Assembly (NCBI GenBank): GCA_947488545.1
Contig: CANKZE010000003.1
Location: 16,240-80,239, forward strand
Reading direction: 5' to 3'
From: Bacteroidota bacterium
Lineage (GTDB): Bacteria > Bacteroidota > Bacteroidia > Flavobacteriales > Flavobacteriaceae
Length of the DNA: 64,000 nt
Part shown: piece after piece, positions 47,547 through 56,250 of the stretch
Layout of the letters: each line of letters opens with the position of its first letter
Numbering within the stretch: position 1 is the stretch's first letter
Notes under the pieces: model-generated
What the model saw: the letters and a program-made list of their open reading frames with translations, nothing else
The model's database searches: none
Told to the model about the DNA's origin: nothing
Program-made: the position numbers and the translations under genes

Positions 47547-48575
47547 ATGAAATATTTATGGGCTTATAGCATTCCTGTTGTTGGTGTTTTAGGTATTTAT
47601 TTTGGAGGGTATTGGTCTTTTTCGGCATTACTTTTTGCTTTTGTTGTGATTCCGTTTCTAGAATTACTCTTACCGATTGACGAAAAAAATTATGACGAGG
47701 AAGTCGTTTCTGAAAGATTAACAAATAAATTATTTGATGTTTTACTGTACTTAAATGTACCAATAGTTTATGGAGCGCTATTGTTTTGTTTGTATAAAAT
47801 TACTCAGACAAATTTGTCCCTATCTGAAATTATGGGAATCACCATAAGTCTGGGAATTATTCTTGGAGCTAACGGAATAAATGTAGCGCATGAATTAGGT
47901 CATAGAACAACTCTTTTTGAAAAAATACTTGGAAAAACACTTTTAATTCCAAGCCATTATACGCATTTTTTTATTGAGCACAACCACGGGCATCATTTGC
48001 ATGTTTCAACTCCTGAAGATCCGTCAACGGCAGCATACAATCAAAATCTATATGCTTTTTGGTTTCAAACCGTGACAGGGACGTATAAAAAGGCGTGGGA
48101 AATTCAAAAAAAATTAAACACCATAAATAATGTGTCATTCTTTTCTTTAAAAAATGATATGTTTTGGTTTACAATTATTCAAATTAGTTATTTAATTATT
48201 ATCTATATTATCTTTGGAGTTAAAGGATTTTTGTTGGCGTCTTGTGCCGGGATAGTTGGTTTCCTTTTGTTAGAAACCATCAATTATATTGAGCATTATG
48301 GATTAAAAAGAAACCGGCTAGCCTCCGGAAGATTTGAACGTGTAACCGAGAAACATTCGTGGAATTCAAATCATGTTTTAGGAAGAATTATTCTTTATGA
48401 GCTCACACGTCACAGTGATCACCATTATAAATCTCAAAAGAAATATCAAATTCTGGAATATCATGATGTTTCGCCACAAATGCCTTATGGTTACCCAACA
48501 TCGATGGTTTTATCTTTTTTTCCGCCGCTTTGGTTTAAGGTTATGAATAAAAGAGTTCCACTAGAAATGAAGTAG
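47547..48575 (+). CDS. Alkane 1-monooxygenase (AlkB-like fatty acid desaturase superfamily)
   Basis: Histidine boxes HELGHR, EHNHGHH, LTRHSDHH; NYIEHYGLKR. The listed TTG start at 47541 is only two codons upstream of this ATG. Confidence 0.88.
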   Translation: MKYLWAYSIPVVGVLGIYFGGYWSFSALLFAFVVIPFLELLLPIDEKNYDEEVVSERLTNKLFDVLLYLNVPIVYGALLFCLYKITQTNLSLSEIMGITISLGIILGANGINVAHELGHRTTLFEKILGKTLLIPSHYTHFFIEHNHGHHLHVSTPEDPSTAAYNQNLYAFWFQTVTGTYKKAWEIQKKLNTINNVSFFSLKNDMFWFTIIQISYLIIIYIIFGVKGFLLASCAGIVGFLLLETINYIEHYGLKRNRLASGRFERVTEKHSWNSNHVLGRIILYELTRHSDHHYKSQKKYQILEYHDVSPQMPYGYPTSMVLSFFPPLWFKVMNKRVPLEMK

Positions 48576-48606
48576 CTGTTGTTTTCATTTCCTTTTTTAA
48601 TGAAAA

Positions 48607-48641
48607 ACTCCTAACTGCCAACTCCTAACTGCCAACTTCTA
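48607..48641. repeat. 14-bp tandem repeat ACTCCTAACTGCCA x2.5
   Basis: 48607-48620, 48621-48634 and partial ACTTCTA at 48635-48641, directly upstream of the gltX -7 box. Confidence 0.85.
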
Positions 48642-48643
48642 GT

Positions 48644-48651
48644 TATCTTTG
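48644..48651 (+). promoter_or_regulatory. -7 box TATCTTTG upstream of gltX
   Basis: TAnnTTTG. Confidence 0.5.
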
Positions 48652-48667
48652 CTAAAAATTTATAAAA

Positions 48668-50173
48668 ATGTCAAATCAAGTTCGTGTTCGTTTTGCGCCA
48701 AGCCCTACAGGACCATTACATATTGGAGGGGTTCGCACCGCGTTATTTAATTATTTATTTGCAAAAAAAAATGGCGGTGTTTTCTTTTTAAGAATTGAAG
48801 ATACCGATCAAAATAGATTTGTTCCTGGAGCTGAAAGTTATATTTTGGAAGCTTTGGAATGGCTAGGAATTTCACCTGATGAAACGATTGGAAAAAATGA
48901 AAAATTTGGACCTTATCGTCAAAGTGAGAGAAAACATTTGTACAAACAATATGCAGATCAGTTGATAAATACAGGTTGGGCGTATTATGCTTTTGATACC
49001 GCTGAAGCCTTGGATTTACATAGAAAACAGCATGAAGAACAAGGAAAAACATTTATTTACAATCATCATAATCGAGAAAAATTAGATACTTCTTTAGTTA
49101 TTTCAAATGAAGAAACTGAAAAGAGAATTGCAAATGGTGAGGAATATGTAATCCGTTTTAAAACTCCCGTTAATGAGACTTTACACTTGAACGACATTAT
49201 TCGTGGAGAAGTAAAATTTGAAACTAATTTATTAGACGATAAGGTTTTGTTTAAAAGCGATGGGATGCCCACATACCATTTAGCGAATATTGTGGACGAT
49301 CATTTAATGGAAACTTCACACGTAATTCGCGGGGAAGAATGGTTGCCATCAATGCCTTTACACGTTTTATTGTACCGTGCATTGGGTTGGGAAGCGCCAG
49401 AATTTGCTCACTTGCCACTAATTTTAAAACCTGTTGGAAACGGAAAATTATCCAAACGTGACGGGGACAAATTAGGGTTTCCGGTATTCCCTTTAGAATG
49501 GAAAACAGACGAAGGGATTTCATCAGGTTATAGAGAATCGGGGTTTTATCCTGAGGCAGTAATAAACTTTTTGGCATTATTAGGGTGGAATGACGGTACT
49601 GAACAAGAATTATTTTCATTAGAAGAATTAGTGAATAAATTCGATTTAAATCGTGTTCATAAAGCGGGCGCAAAATTTGATCCAGAAAAAAACAAATGGT
49701 TCAATCATCATTATTTACAAATTCAAAGTGATTCTGATTTAGCAAAATCGTATGCTCCGTTTTTAGAATCGAAAGGAGTTTCAATTTCTGAAGATCGATT
49801 AACAAAATTAGTTTCCTTAATAAAAGAACGTGCAAATTTCGTTTCAGAATTTTGGTCGCTTTCCGATTATTTTTTCGAAGCGCCAACATCCTACGATGAA
49901 AAAGCTACAAAAAACTGGAAAGAAGATACTGGCGATTTGATGAAACAATTAATTGTTGTTTTGGAAGGTATTGAGGATTTTTCTTCAGAGAAAATTGAAA
50001 CCATCGTAAAAGCCTGGATGACCGAAAATGAAATCGGAATGGGAAAAATTATGCAACCTTTTCGATTGAGTTTGGTTGGCGCACTAAAAGGACCGCATCT
50101 TTTTGATATTGCCGATTTTATCGGAAAAGAAGAAACGGTCAATCGAATTCAAAAAGCAATTTCAGTTTTATAG
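48668..50173 (+). CDS. gltX: Glutamate--tRNA ligase
   Basis: RFAPSPTGPLHIGGVRTALFNYLFAK (HIGH), KLSKRDGD (KMSKS-like). Confidence 0.97.
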   Translation: MSNQVRVRFAPSPTGPLHIGGVRTALFNYLFAKKNGGVFFLRIEDTDQNRFVPGAESYILEALEWLGISPDETIGKNEKFGPYRQSERKHLYKQYADQLINTGWAYYAFDTAEALDLHRKQHEEQGKTFIYNHHNREKLDTSLVISNEETEKRIANGEEYVIRFKTPVNETLHLNDIIRGEVKFETNLLDDKVLFKSDGMPTYHLANIVDDHLMETSHVIRGEEWLPSMPLHVLLYRALGWEAPEFAHLPLILKPVGNGKLSKRDGDKLGFPVFPLEWKTDEGISSGYRESGFYPEAVINFLALLGWNDGTEQELFSLEELVNKFDLNRVHKAGAKFDPEKNKWFNHHYLQIQSDSDLAKSYAPFLESKGVSISEDRLTKLVSLIKERANFVSEFWSLSDYFFEAPTSYDEKATKNWKEDTGDLMKQLIVVLEGIEDFSSEKIETIVKAWMTENEIGMGKIMQPFRLSLVGALKGPHLFDIADFIGKEETVNRIQKAISVL

Positions 50174-50362
50174 GTTGGTTTTTGGTAAACTAAAGAAATT
50201 TTAGTCAAAACTTAAAATAAAAGCGCAGATTTAATCATTTTTAAAAAGATAAAGCATTTGCCCTAAAAATTAAAAATCCGCTTTAAAACTCAGCTATAAA
50301 AGCTGTTTTTAATCATTCAAATTGATAGCTCAACTTCATTCGATAGTTAAAATCAATAATAG

Positions 50363-50390
50363 AAAAAGCGCCTCAATTGGGCGCTTTTTT
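50363..50390. terminator. Bidirectional terminator AAAAAGCGCC-TCAATT-GGGCGCTTTTTT
   Basis: Inverted repeat between convergent gltX and glnS. Confidence 0.85.
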
Positions 50391-50407
50391 ATTAGGAATA
50401 AAAATTA

Positions 50408-52510
50408 TTATTTCAATTCTTCTAAAACTTTTTCATTCTTTTCAGATTGTCTTAATTCTGAAAGTTGCGAATTAAAATCGTTAAAATTCTCGGCGTCGTT
50501 TTTCAAGTTGCGAATTGCAAAAATTCGAACTGCCGGCATTTGACTTTTTAACGACATGGAATATAATTTCGTCAAAACTTCAGAATCGATATCTTTAAAA
50601 TTTACTTTATCAGAAAAATGTAAAATCAAATTTGAAAACAGTAACGCATTATTATCGTTTTTCACGTTTTTAATAATCGTTTGACAAATCAAACTGAAAT
50701 TATCGATGCTTTTTATAGTTTCAATTATGGCGTCCAGAGTAACATTTGCAGCAGCATCGTCTTTTTCTTTTACATATTTATTAATCTCTTTTTGCATCGA
50801 CATCAATAAATTTTCTTCTTTTTTGCCTTTTTCTTCCCAAGCGTCTTTCAATCCAACAGTTCGGTTGAATACCAAATTTTCAGGGGTTGAATCCTTATCA
50901 ACATTGAAATATCCCATGCGTTGGAATTGGAATTTATCTCCCGATTTTACGTTTGCCAAACTCGGCTCTACAAAACCTTTTACGATTTGTAAAGAATTCG
51001 AATTCATAAATTCTAGGAAGTTTTTCTCTTTGTGACTGTCTGGCGCTTCGTCAATAAACAAACGATCGTACATTCTCACTTCTGCTGGAATAGCGTGCTT
51101 AATCGAAACCCAATGTAACGTTCCAGCCACTTTTCTCTGACTTGCTTCGCTTCCGCTTCCGCTTCGGCTATCGCTATCGTAAGTAACGTGAATTTCTGTA
51201 ATATTACCTACTGCATCTTTTACAACGCTTTCCCCTTTAATGATATACGCATTTTTCAAACGCACTTCTCTACCTAAAGACAAACGGAAAAATTTAGAAG
51301 GGGCTTCTTCTAAAAAGTCTTCTTTTTCAATATAAATTTCTCTTGAAAACGGTACTTTTCTATAACCTGCACTTTCATCTTCTTGGTTGTTTTCGGCGTC
51401 TAATAATTCTTCTACCGAACCTTCGGGATCTAAAGGATAATTGGTAATTACCACTTTCACAGGATCTAAAACGGCCATAACTCGAGGCGCTGTTTTATTT
51501 AAATCTTCGCGCAAGCAAAATTCTAAAAGCGAAACGTCTATAACATTTTCGCGTTTTGCAACTCCAATGGTTTCGCAAAATTTACGAATAGAATTCGCGG
51601 TATATCCACGTCTTCTTAATCCTGAAATGGTTGGCATTCTAGGATCGTCCCAACCGTTTACAATATTTTCTTGAACTAATTGTAGGAGTTTACGTTTACT
51701 CATTACGGTATAATTCAGATTCAATCTTGCAAATTCGTATTGGTTAGGTCTTACTTTTTTATCGTCGTAAATCTGATCTAAAAACCAATTGTATAATTCG
51801 CGGTGCATTACAAATTCGAGTGTGCAAATAGAATGTGAAATTTGCTCAATATAATCGCTTTCACCATGAGCATAATCGTACATTGGATAGATTTTCCAAT
51901 CGTTTCCAGTTCTGTGGTGATGGCGGTGTAAAATACGATACATCAAAGGATCGCGCATCAACATATTGGTAGATTTCATGTCAATTTTAGCTCTCAAAAC
52001 GTGACTTCCTTCTGGAAAATCTCCATTTTTCATCGCTTCAAATAAAGATAAATTTTCTTCTATCGAACGATTTCTGTAAGGTCCATCAACTCCTGGTTGC
52101 GTAGGTGTTCCTTTTTGAGCAGCCATTTCTTCAGAAGATTGACTGTCAACATAGGCCTTTCCTTTTTTGATCATTTCAACTGCCCAATCATATAATTGTT
52201 GGAAATAATCCGACGCGTATCTTTCTTCAGCCCATTGAAAACCAAGCCATTGTATATCTTCTTTTATAGCATCAACATATTCTTGCTCTTCTTTTGCGGG
52301 ATTGGTATCGTCAAAACGCAGATTAACCGGCGCATTATAACGCAATCCTAATCCAAAATTCAAACAAATTGATTTAGCATGTCCAATATGCAGATAACCG
52401 TTGGGTTCTGGTGGAAAACGAAAGCGTAATTTATCTTGAGGAAAACCGCTGGTTAAGCTGTCTTCTATAATTTGTTCAATAAAATGAAGCGATTTATCTT
52501 CGGTTGACAT
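50408..52510 (-). CDS. glnS: Glutamine--tRNA ligase with C-terminal extension
   Basis: RFPPEPNGYLHIGHAKSICLNFGLG, FDDTNPAKEEQEYVDAI, VMSKRKLLQLV; about 140-aa extra tail after the anticodon-binding region. Confidence 0.95.
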   Translation of the reverse strand: MSTEDKSLHFIEQIIEDSLTSGFPQDKLRFRFPPEPNGYLHIGHAKSICLNFGLGLRYNAPVNLRFDDTNPAKEEQEYVDAIKEDIQWLGFQWAEERYASDYFQQLYDWAVEMIKKGKAYVDSQSSEEMAAQKGTPTQPGVDGPYRNRSIEENLSLFEAMKNGDFPEGSHVLRAKIDMKSTNMLMRDPLMYRILHRHHHRTGNDWKIYPMYDYAHGESDYIEQISHSICTLEFVMHRELYNWFLDQIYDDKKVRPNQYEFARLNLNYTVMSKRKLLQLVQENIVNGWDDPRMPTISGLRRRGYTANSIRKFCETIGVAKRENVIDVSLLEFCLREDLNKTAPRVMAVLDPVKVVITNYPLDPEGSVEELLDAENNQEDESAGYRKVPFSREIYIEKEDFLEEAPSKFFRLSLGREVRLKNAYIIKGESVVKDAVGNITEIHVTYDSDSRSGSGSEASQRKVAGTLHWVSIKHAIPAEVRMYDRLFIDEAPDSHKEKNFLEFMNSNSLQIVKGFVEPSLANVKSGDKFQFQRMGYFNVDKDSTPENLVFNRTVGLKDAWEEKGKKEENLLMSMQKEINKYVKEKDDAAANVTLDAIIETIKSIDNFSLICQTIIKNVKNDNNALLFSNLILHFSDKVNFKDIDSEVLTKLYSMSLKSQMPAVRIFAIRNLKNDAENFNDFNSQLSELRQSEKNEKVLEELK
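51413..51428. repeat. 16-bp palindromic element TACCGAACCTTCGGGA inside glnS
   Basis: One mismatch from a perfect 7-bp stem; minus strand TCCCGAAGGTTCGGTA encodes P-E-G-S-V in frame. Confidence 0.6.
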
Positions 52511-52529
52511 AATTTTTATTTAATTTTAG

Positions 52530-52537
52530 CAAAGATA
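52530..52537 (-). promoter_or_regulatory. -7 box TATCTTTG (minus strand) upstream of glnS
   Basis: CAAAGATA on plus strand. Confidence 0.5.
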
Positions 52538-52659
52538 AATATAAACTCGTTGATTTGGTTAATCGTTGATTTGGTAATTTGAAAATTTGTGCAAAAAAAT
52601 TCAATCCCAGCTCCTTTTTCCGATTAAACAAATAACCGAATAAACAAATTACCATTATT

Positions 52660-53019
52660 ATGGGTACTATAAAATTACAAAACATAAGAACGTTTTCCTT
52701 TCACGGGTGTTTGGTTGAAGAAAGCAAAATAGGTTCAAATTACTCAGTTGATTTAGAAATTAAAACTGATTTAAGGAAATCTTGCCTTTCAGACGACTTA
52801 AAAGATACGGTTGATTATGTGTTGTTGAACCGAATTGTGGTGGAGGAAATGGCAATCCGATCGAATTTATTAGAGCATGTGGGACACAGAATTATTGTGA
52901 GAACTTTTGCTGAAATCCCTTCTGTTTCAAGAATACTATTGCGGGTTTCCAAATTAAATCCACCAATTGGTGGTGACGTTGAGGCGGTTACGATTGAGTT
53001 GGAAGAATATAGAAATTAG
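52660..53019 (+). CDS. folB: Dihydroneopterin aldolase
   Basis: IKLQNIRTFSFHGCLVEESKIGSNYSVDLEIKTDL...LKDTVDYVLLNRIV...RVSKLNPPIGGDVEAVTIEL. Confidence 0.92.
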   Translation: MGTIKLQNIRTFSFHGCLVEESKIGSNYSVDLEIKTDLRKSCLSDDLKDTVDYVLLNRIVVEEMAIRSNLLEHVGHRIIVRTFAEIPSVSRILLRVSKLNPPIGGDVEAVTIELEEYRN

Positions 53020-53088
53020 GTTTTAGGTGAATAAATATCAAATAGTGATTTTTTTAAACTTTAAACTTTAAACTTTTAAACTTTTTGC

Positions 53089-53096
53089 TATATTTG
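53089..53096 (+). promoter_or_regulatory. -7 box TATATTTG upstream of tRNA-Cys
   Basis: TAnnTTTG, 16 nt before the tRNA 5' end. Confidence 0.6.
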
Positions 53097-53112
53097 CAAT
53101 CCGTTAAATAAT

Positions 53113-53183
53113 GGCGTCGTGGCCGAGCGGCTAGGCTGGGCTCTGCAAAAGCTCCTACTCCGGTTCGAATCCGGACGATGCCT
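53113..53183 (+). tRNA. tRNA-Cys (GCA)
   Basis: Cloverleaf: acceptor GGCGTCG/CGATGCC, D stem GCC/GGC, anticodon arm GGGCT-CTGCAAA-AGCTC, T arm TCCGG-TTCGAAT-CCGGA, discriminator U. Confidence 0.95.
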
Positions 53184-53189
53184 CTAAAA

Positions 53190-53216
53190 CCTTCAAGGAA
53201 ACTTGAGGGTTTTTTT
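53190..53216 (+). terminator. tRNA-Cys terminator CCTTCAAG-GAAA-CTTGAGGG-T7
   Basis: Stem with GAAA loop and T-tract. Confidence 0.85.
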
Positions 53217-53250
53217 GTTTAATTTTTAGGAAATTTGTTAAAGATAGCAA

Positions 53251-53292
53251 TCCGGTTCTACCGAAGCTTCGGGACGGACGATGCCTCTAAAA
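53251..53292 (+). pseudogene. Duplicated tRNA-Cys 3' fragment split by the palindromic element
   Basis: TCCGGTTC + [TACCGAAGCTTCGGGA] + CGGACGATGCCTCTAAAA; flanks identical to tRNA-Cys T arm/acceptor 3' side and its downstream CTAAAA. Confidence 0.75.
53259..53274. repeat. 16-bp palindromic element TACCGAAGCTTCGGGA in non-coding tRNA remnant
   Basis: One mismatch from perfect TCCCGAAGCTTCGGGA palindrome. Confidence 0.75.
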
Positions 53293-53320
53293 GAGATACA
53301 GAAATGTGTCTCTTTTTTTT
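53292..53320 (+). terminator. Second terminator AGAGATACA-GAAA-TGTGTCTCT-T8
   Basis: 9-bp stem (one G-T), GAAA tetraloop, T-run. Confidence 0.85.
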
Positions 53321-53339
53321 GTATGAATTTTAGGTTTTT

Positions 53340-54017
53340 CTACTCAATCTTCTCCAACGCCTTTTTTACTATTTTTTGGTCGCTAGGAAACCATCCTTGA
53401 AGCATTATTGCTATTCCAAAAACAATTAATAAAACACTAATTATTTTTTTTATGTTTAGGATGTTTTTTGGTGTCATTTTGTGTTTTAATTGTTTGGCTA
53501 ATAACATTTTACCCATATCAACAATTAAATAAGTAATTATCAATGTACCAAAAAAAGTAATCATTCTGGAGGTTTCTAATTCTAGTTTTGGTCCTATTGT
53601 AATTAATATTAAAAACCAAAAAAGTAAAACACCAACATTTATAAAATTCAATAAAAATCCTTTAATGAATAGGGCGCGGTAGTTTTTCTTTTGGAATACA
53701 AATTCTATTTCCTCTTCAGAAACTTCGTTTTTTAATTTTTTTAGTTTTATAAAAGAGATAATTCCGTAGGTAAGCATTAAAATACCTCCAAAAATAAATA
53801 TTGCAGGATCGTTTTTTAAACTCTCAATTAATTTATAACTACTGAAATAAGCAATTAAAATAAAAACAATATCTGCAAAAACAACTCCTAAATCAAATAC
53901 TAAAGCAGCTCTAAATCCTTTAACTGCGCTTGTTTCTAATAATACGAAGAATACAGGGCCTATTAAAAAACTTAAAAATATTCCAAGTGGAATGGCTGTT
54001 AAAATATCTTGAAACAT
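53340..54017 (-). CDS. LysE family translocator
   Basis: IPLGIFLSFLIGPVFFVLLETSAVKGFRAALVFDLGVVFADIVFI. Confidence 0.85.
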   Translation of the reverse strand: MFQDILTAIPLGIFLSFLIGPVFFVLLETSAVKGFRAALVFDLGVVFADIVFILIAYFSSYKLIESLKNDPAIFIFGGILMLTYGIISFIKLKKLKNEVSEEEIEFVFQKKNYRALFIKGFLLNFINVGVLLFWFLILITIGPKLELETSRMITFFGTLIITYLIVDMGKMLLAKQLKHKMTPKNILNIKKIISVLLIVFGIAIMLQGWFPSDQKIVKKALEKIE

Positions 54018-54069
54018 AGATTTTTATTAATATTTACCTTCAAATATAATTAAAAAAATGAATTTTCAA

Positions 54070-56250
54070 TTATTCCTTTTCTCTTATAAAATGAAAATCT
54101 AATTGTTTTTTCACTAAATCAGCGTTTTTAACTTTTACATAAATTTCATCTCCTAGTTGGAGTAAATTATGAGTTGTAGCACCAACTAAAGCGTATTGTT
54201 TTTCATCAAAAGTGTAGTAATCGTCTTTAATTTCACGAATTCTAACCATTCCCTCACATTTATTTTCTATAATTTCAACGAAAATTCCCCACTCGGTAAC
54301 TCCTGAAATTACACCTAAAAATTCTTGATCTTTATGGTCTTGCATGTAGCGAACTTGCATGTATTTTATACTGTCGCGCTCGGCATGTGTGGCTAGACTT
54401 TCCATATTTGAGGAATGCAAACACTTGGTTTCATAGGTTTCTTCATCCGCTGATTTTCCTCCATCTAAATAAAATTGCAATAATCGATGCACCATAACGT
54501 CAGGATAACGACGAATTGGCGAGGTAAAATGAGAATAATAATCAAATGCTAATCCGTAGTGACCAATATTATCAGTTGAATATTTGGCTTTACTCATACT
54601 TCGAATCGCTAAAGTATCTATTAAATTCTGCTCTTTTTGCCCTTGAACATCGTTTAATAATTTATTTAAAGACATTGAAATATCGCCTTTTGATTTGAAA
54701 TTGATACTGTAACCAAATTTTGAAATCACATTTTGAAGTGCAATTAATTTATCTTCATTTGGTTCATCATGAATTCTATAAATAAAGGTTTTCTTTTGTT
54801 TTCCAATGAATTCAGCTACTTTTTTATTTGCTAAAAGCATGAATTCTTCAATTAAATGATTCGCATCTTTTGAAGTTTTAAAGAAAACTCCAATTGGTTC
54901 GTGATTGGTATTTAAATTGAATTTTACTTCTACTTTATCAAATGAAATTGCACCTGCAGCCATTCTCTTTCTTCGGAAAATTTTCGCTAATTCATCTAAT
55001 TTTAAAATAGCGTTTACAATCTCATCTGAAACTTTATAAGCTGCTCCAGTAATAGAAGTTTCTAATGGAATTGTATTGTCTTTGGTTTCGATAATATATT
55101 GTGCTTCTTCGTAAGCAAACCGTTGATCGGAATAAATTACCGTTCTTCCAAACCAATTATTCACGACTTCAGCTTTTTCGGTAATTTCAAAAATAACCGA
55201 GAAAGTATATTTTTCTTCATTTGGTCGTAAAGAACAAGCAAAATTAGATAAAACTTCAGGCAACATTGGAACCACACGATCAACTAAATACACAGAAGTA
55301 GCGCGTTGGTAAGCTTCATCATCTAAAATAGTTCCTTCTTGTAAATAGTAGGAAACATCGGCAATATGAATTCCAACTTCGTAATTTCCATTTTCTAATT
55401 TTTTGAAAGATAACGCATCATCAAAATCTTTTGCATCTTTAGGATCGATAGTAAAAGTTAAAGTATCACGCATATCTCGCCGTTTTTTAATTTCATTTTC
55501 TTGAATTGAAGTATCTATTTTTTGGGCATATAATTCTACTTCTAATGGAAATTCTGCTGGTAAACCATATTCTGCTAAAATGGCGTGAATTTCTGTATTG
55601 TGTTCTCCAGGTTTTCCTAGAACTTTTATTACTTTTCCAAAAGGACTATCGGCTCTTGAAGGCCAATCTTCAATATGAACTAAAACAACATCACCGTTTT
55701 CAGCATCTCCTAATTTATCTTTTGAAATAAAAATATCAGTATACATTTTAGGATTTGCAGTCGATACAAATGCAAAGTTTTTCTGAATATCAATTACCCC
55801 AACAAAATCAGTTTTCTTTCTTTCTATTATTTCAATTACCTCACCTTCAACACGTTTTCCTTTTCTGCGATTGTAAACATATACTTTTACTTTATCGCCA
55901 TCTAACGCATGATTTAAATTATTGGTTGGAATAAATACATCATCTTCAAAATCTGGAGAAACAAAATACGCTGTTTTTCTTCCAGTCATGTCAATTACAC
56001 CTTCAGAATAATCTTTACTACTTTCTACAATTAAATATTTTCCAGGTTCTGATTCTGTAATTTGTTTTTGAGCTGCTAAAATCTTTAAATCTTTAATAAT
56101 TTGATTTCTACTTTGTGTATCATCTAATTCTAATTTAGCTGCTATTTGTTTGTAGTTGAAAGATTTATTACTATTTTGAGTTAGTATTTTTATTATTTTT
56201 TCTGTAAAATCCAGTTGTTTTTTTACTGGTTTTCTTAATCTTTTACCCAT
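54070..56250 (-). CDS. rnr: Ribonuclease R
   Basis: RNB motifs TIDPKDAKDFDDALSF, HIADVSYYL, DRVVPMLPEVLSNFACSLRPNEEKYTFSVIFE; C-terminal S1 domain. Confidence 0.95.
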   Translation of the reverse strand: MGKRLRKPVKKQLDFTEKIIKILTQNSNKSFNYKQIAAKLELDDTQSRNQIIKDLKILAAQKQITESEPGKYLIVESSKDYSEGVIDMTGRKTAYFVSPDFEDDVFIPTNNLNHALDGDKVKVYVYNRRKGKRVEGEVIEIIERKKTDFVGVIDIQKNFAFVSTANPKMYTDIFISKDKLGDAENGDVVLVHIEDWPSRADSPFGKVIKVLGKPGEHNTEIHAILAEYGLPAEFPLEVELYAQKIDTSIQENEIKKRRDMRDTLTFTIDPKDAKDFDDALSFKKLENGNYEVGIHIADVSYYLQEGTILDDEAYQRATSVYLVDRVVPMLPEVLSNFACSLRPNEEKYTFSVIFEITEKAEVVNNWFGRTVIYSDQRFAYEEAQYIIETKDNTIPLETSITGAAYKVSDEIVNAILKLDELAKIFRRKRMAAGAISFDKVEVKFNLNTNHEPIGVFFKTSKDANHLIEEFMLLANKKVAEFIGKQKKTFIYRIHDEPNEDKLIALQNVISKFGYSINFKSKGDISMSLNKLLNDVQGQKEQNLIDTLAIRSMSKAKYSTDNIGHYGLAFDYYSHFTSPIRRYPDVMVHRLLQFYLDGGKSADEETYETKCLHSSNMESLATHAERDSIKYMQVRYMQDHKDQEFLGVISGVTEWGIFVEIIENKCEGMVRIREIKDDYYTFDEKQYALVGATTHNLLQLGDEIYVKVKNADLVKKQLDFHFIREKE

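Noticed and set aside
49251-49673. 140-aa minus-strand ORF inside gltX
   Set aside because: Antisense shadow ORF of an essential gene, no motif.
51130-51180. Microrepeat GCTTCCGCTTCCGCTTCGGCTATCGCTATCG in glnS
   Set aside because: It encodes DSDSRSGSGSEASQRK near a variable GlnRS loop and lacks the 16-bp palindrome; likely simple codon repetition.
53050-53085. TTTAAAC heptamer repeat upstream of tRNA-Cys
   Set aside because: Simple AT-rich run in a promoter region; not distinguishable from background low complexity.
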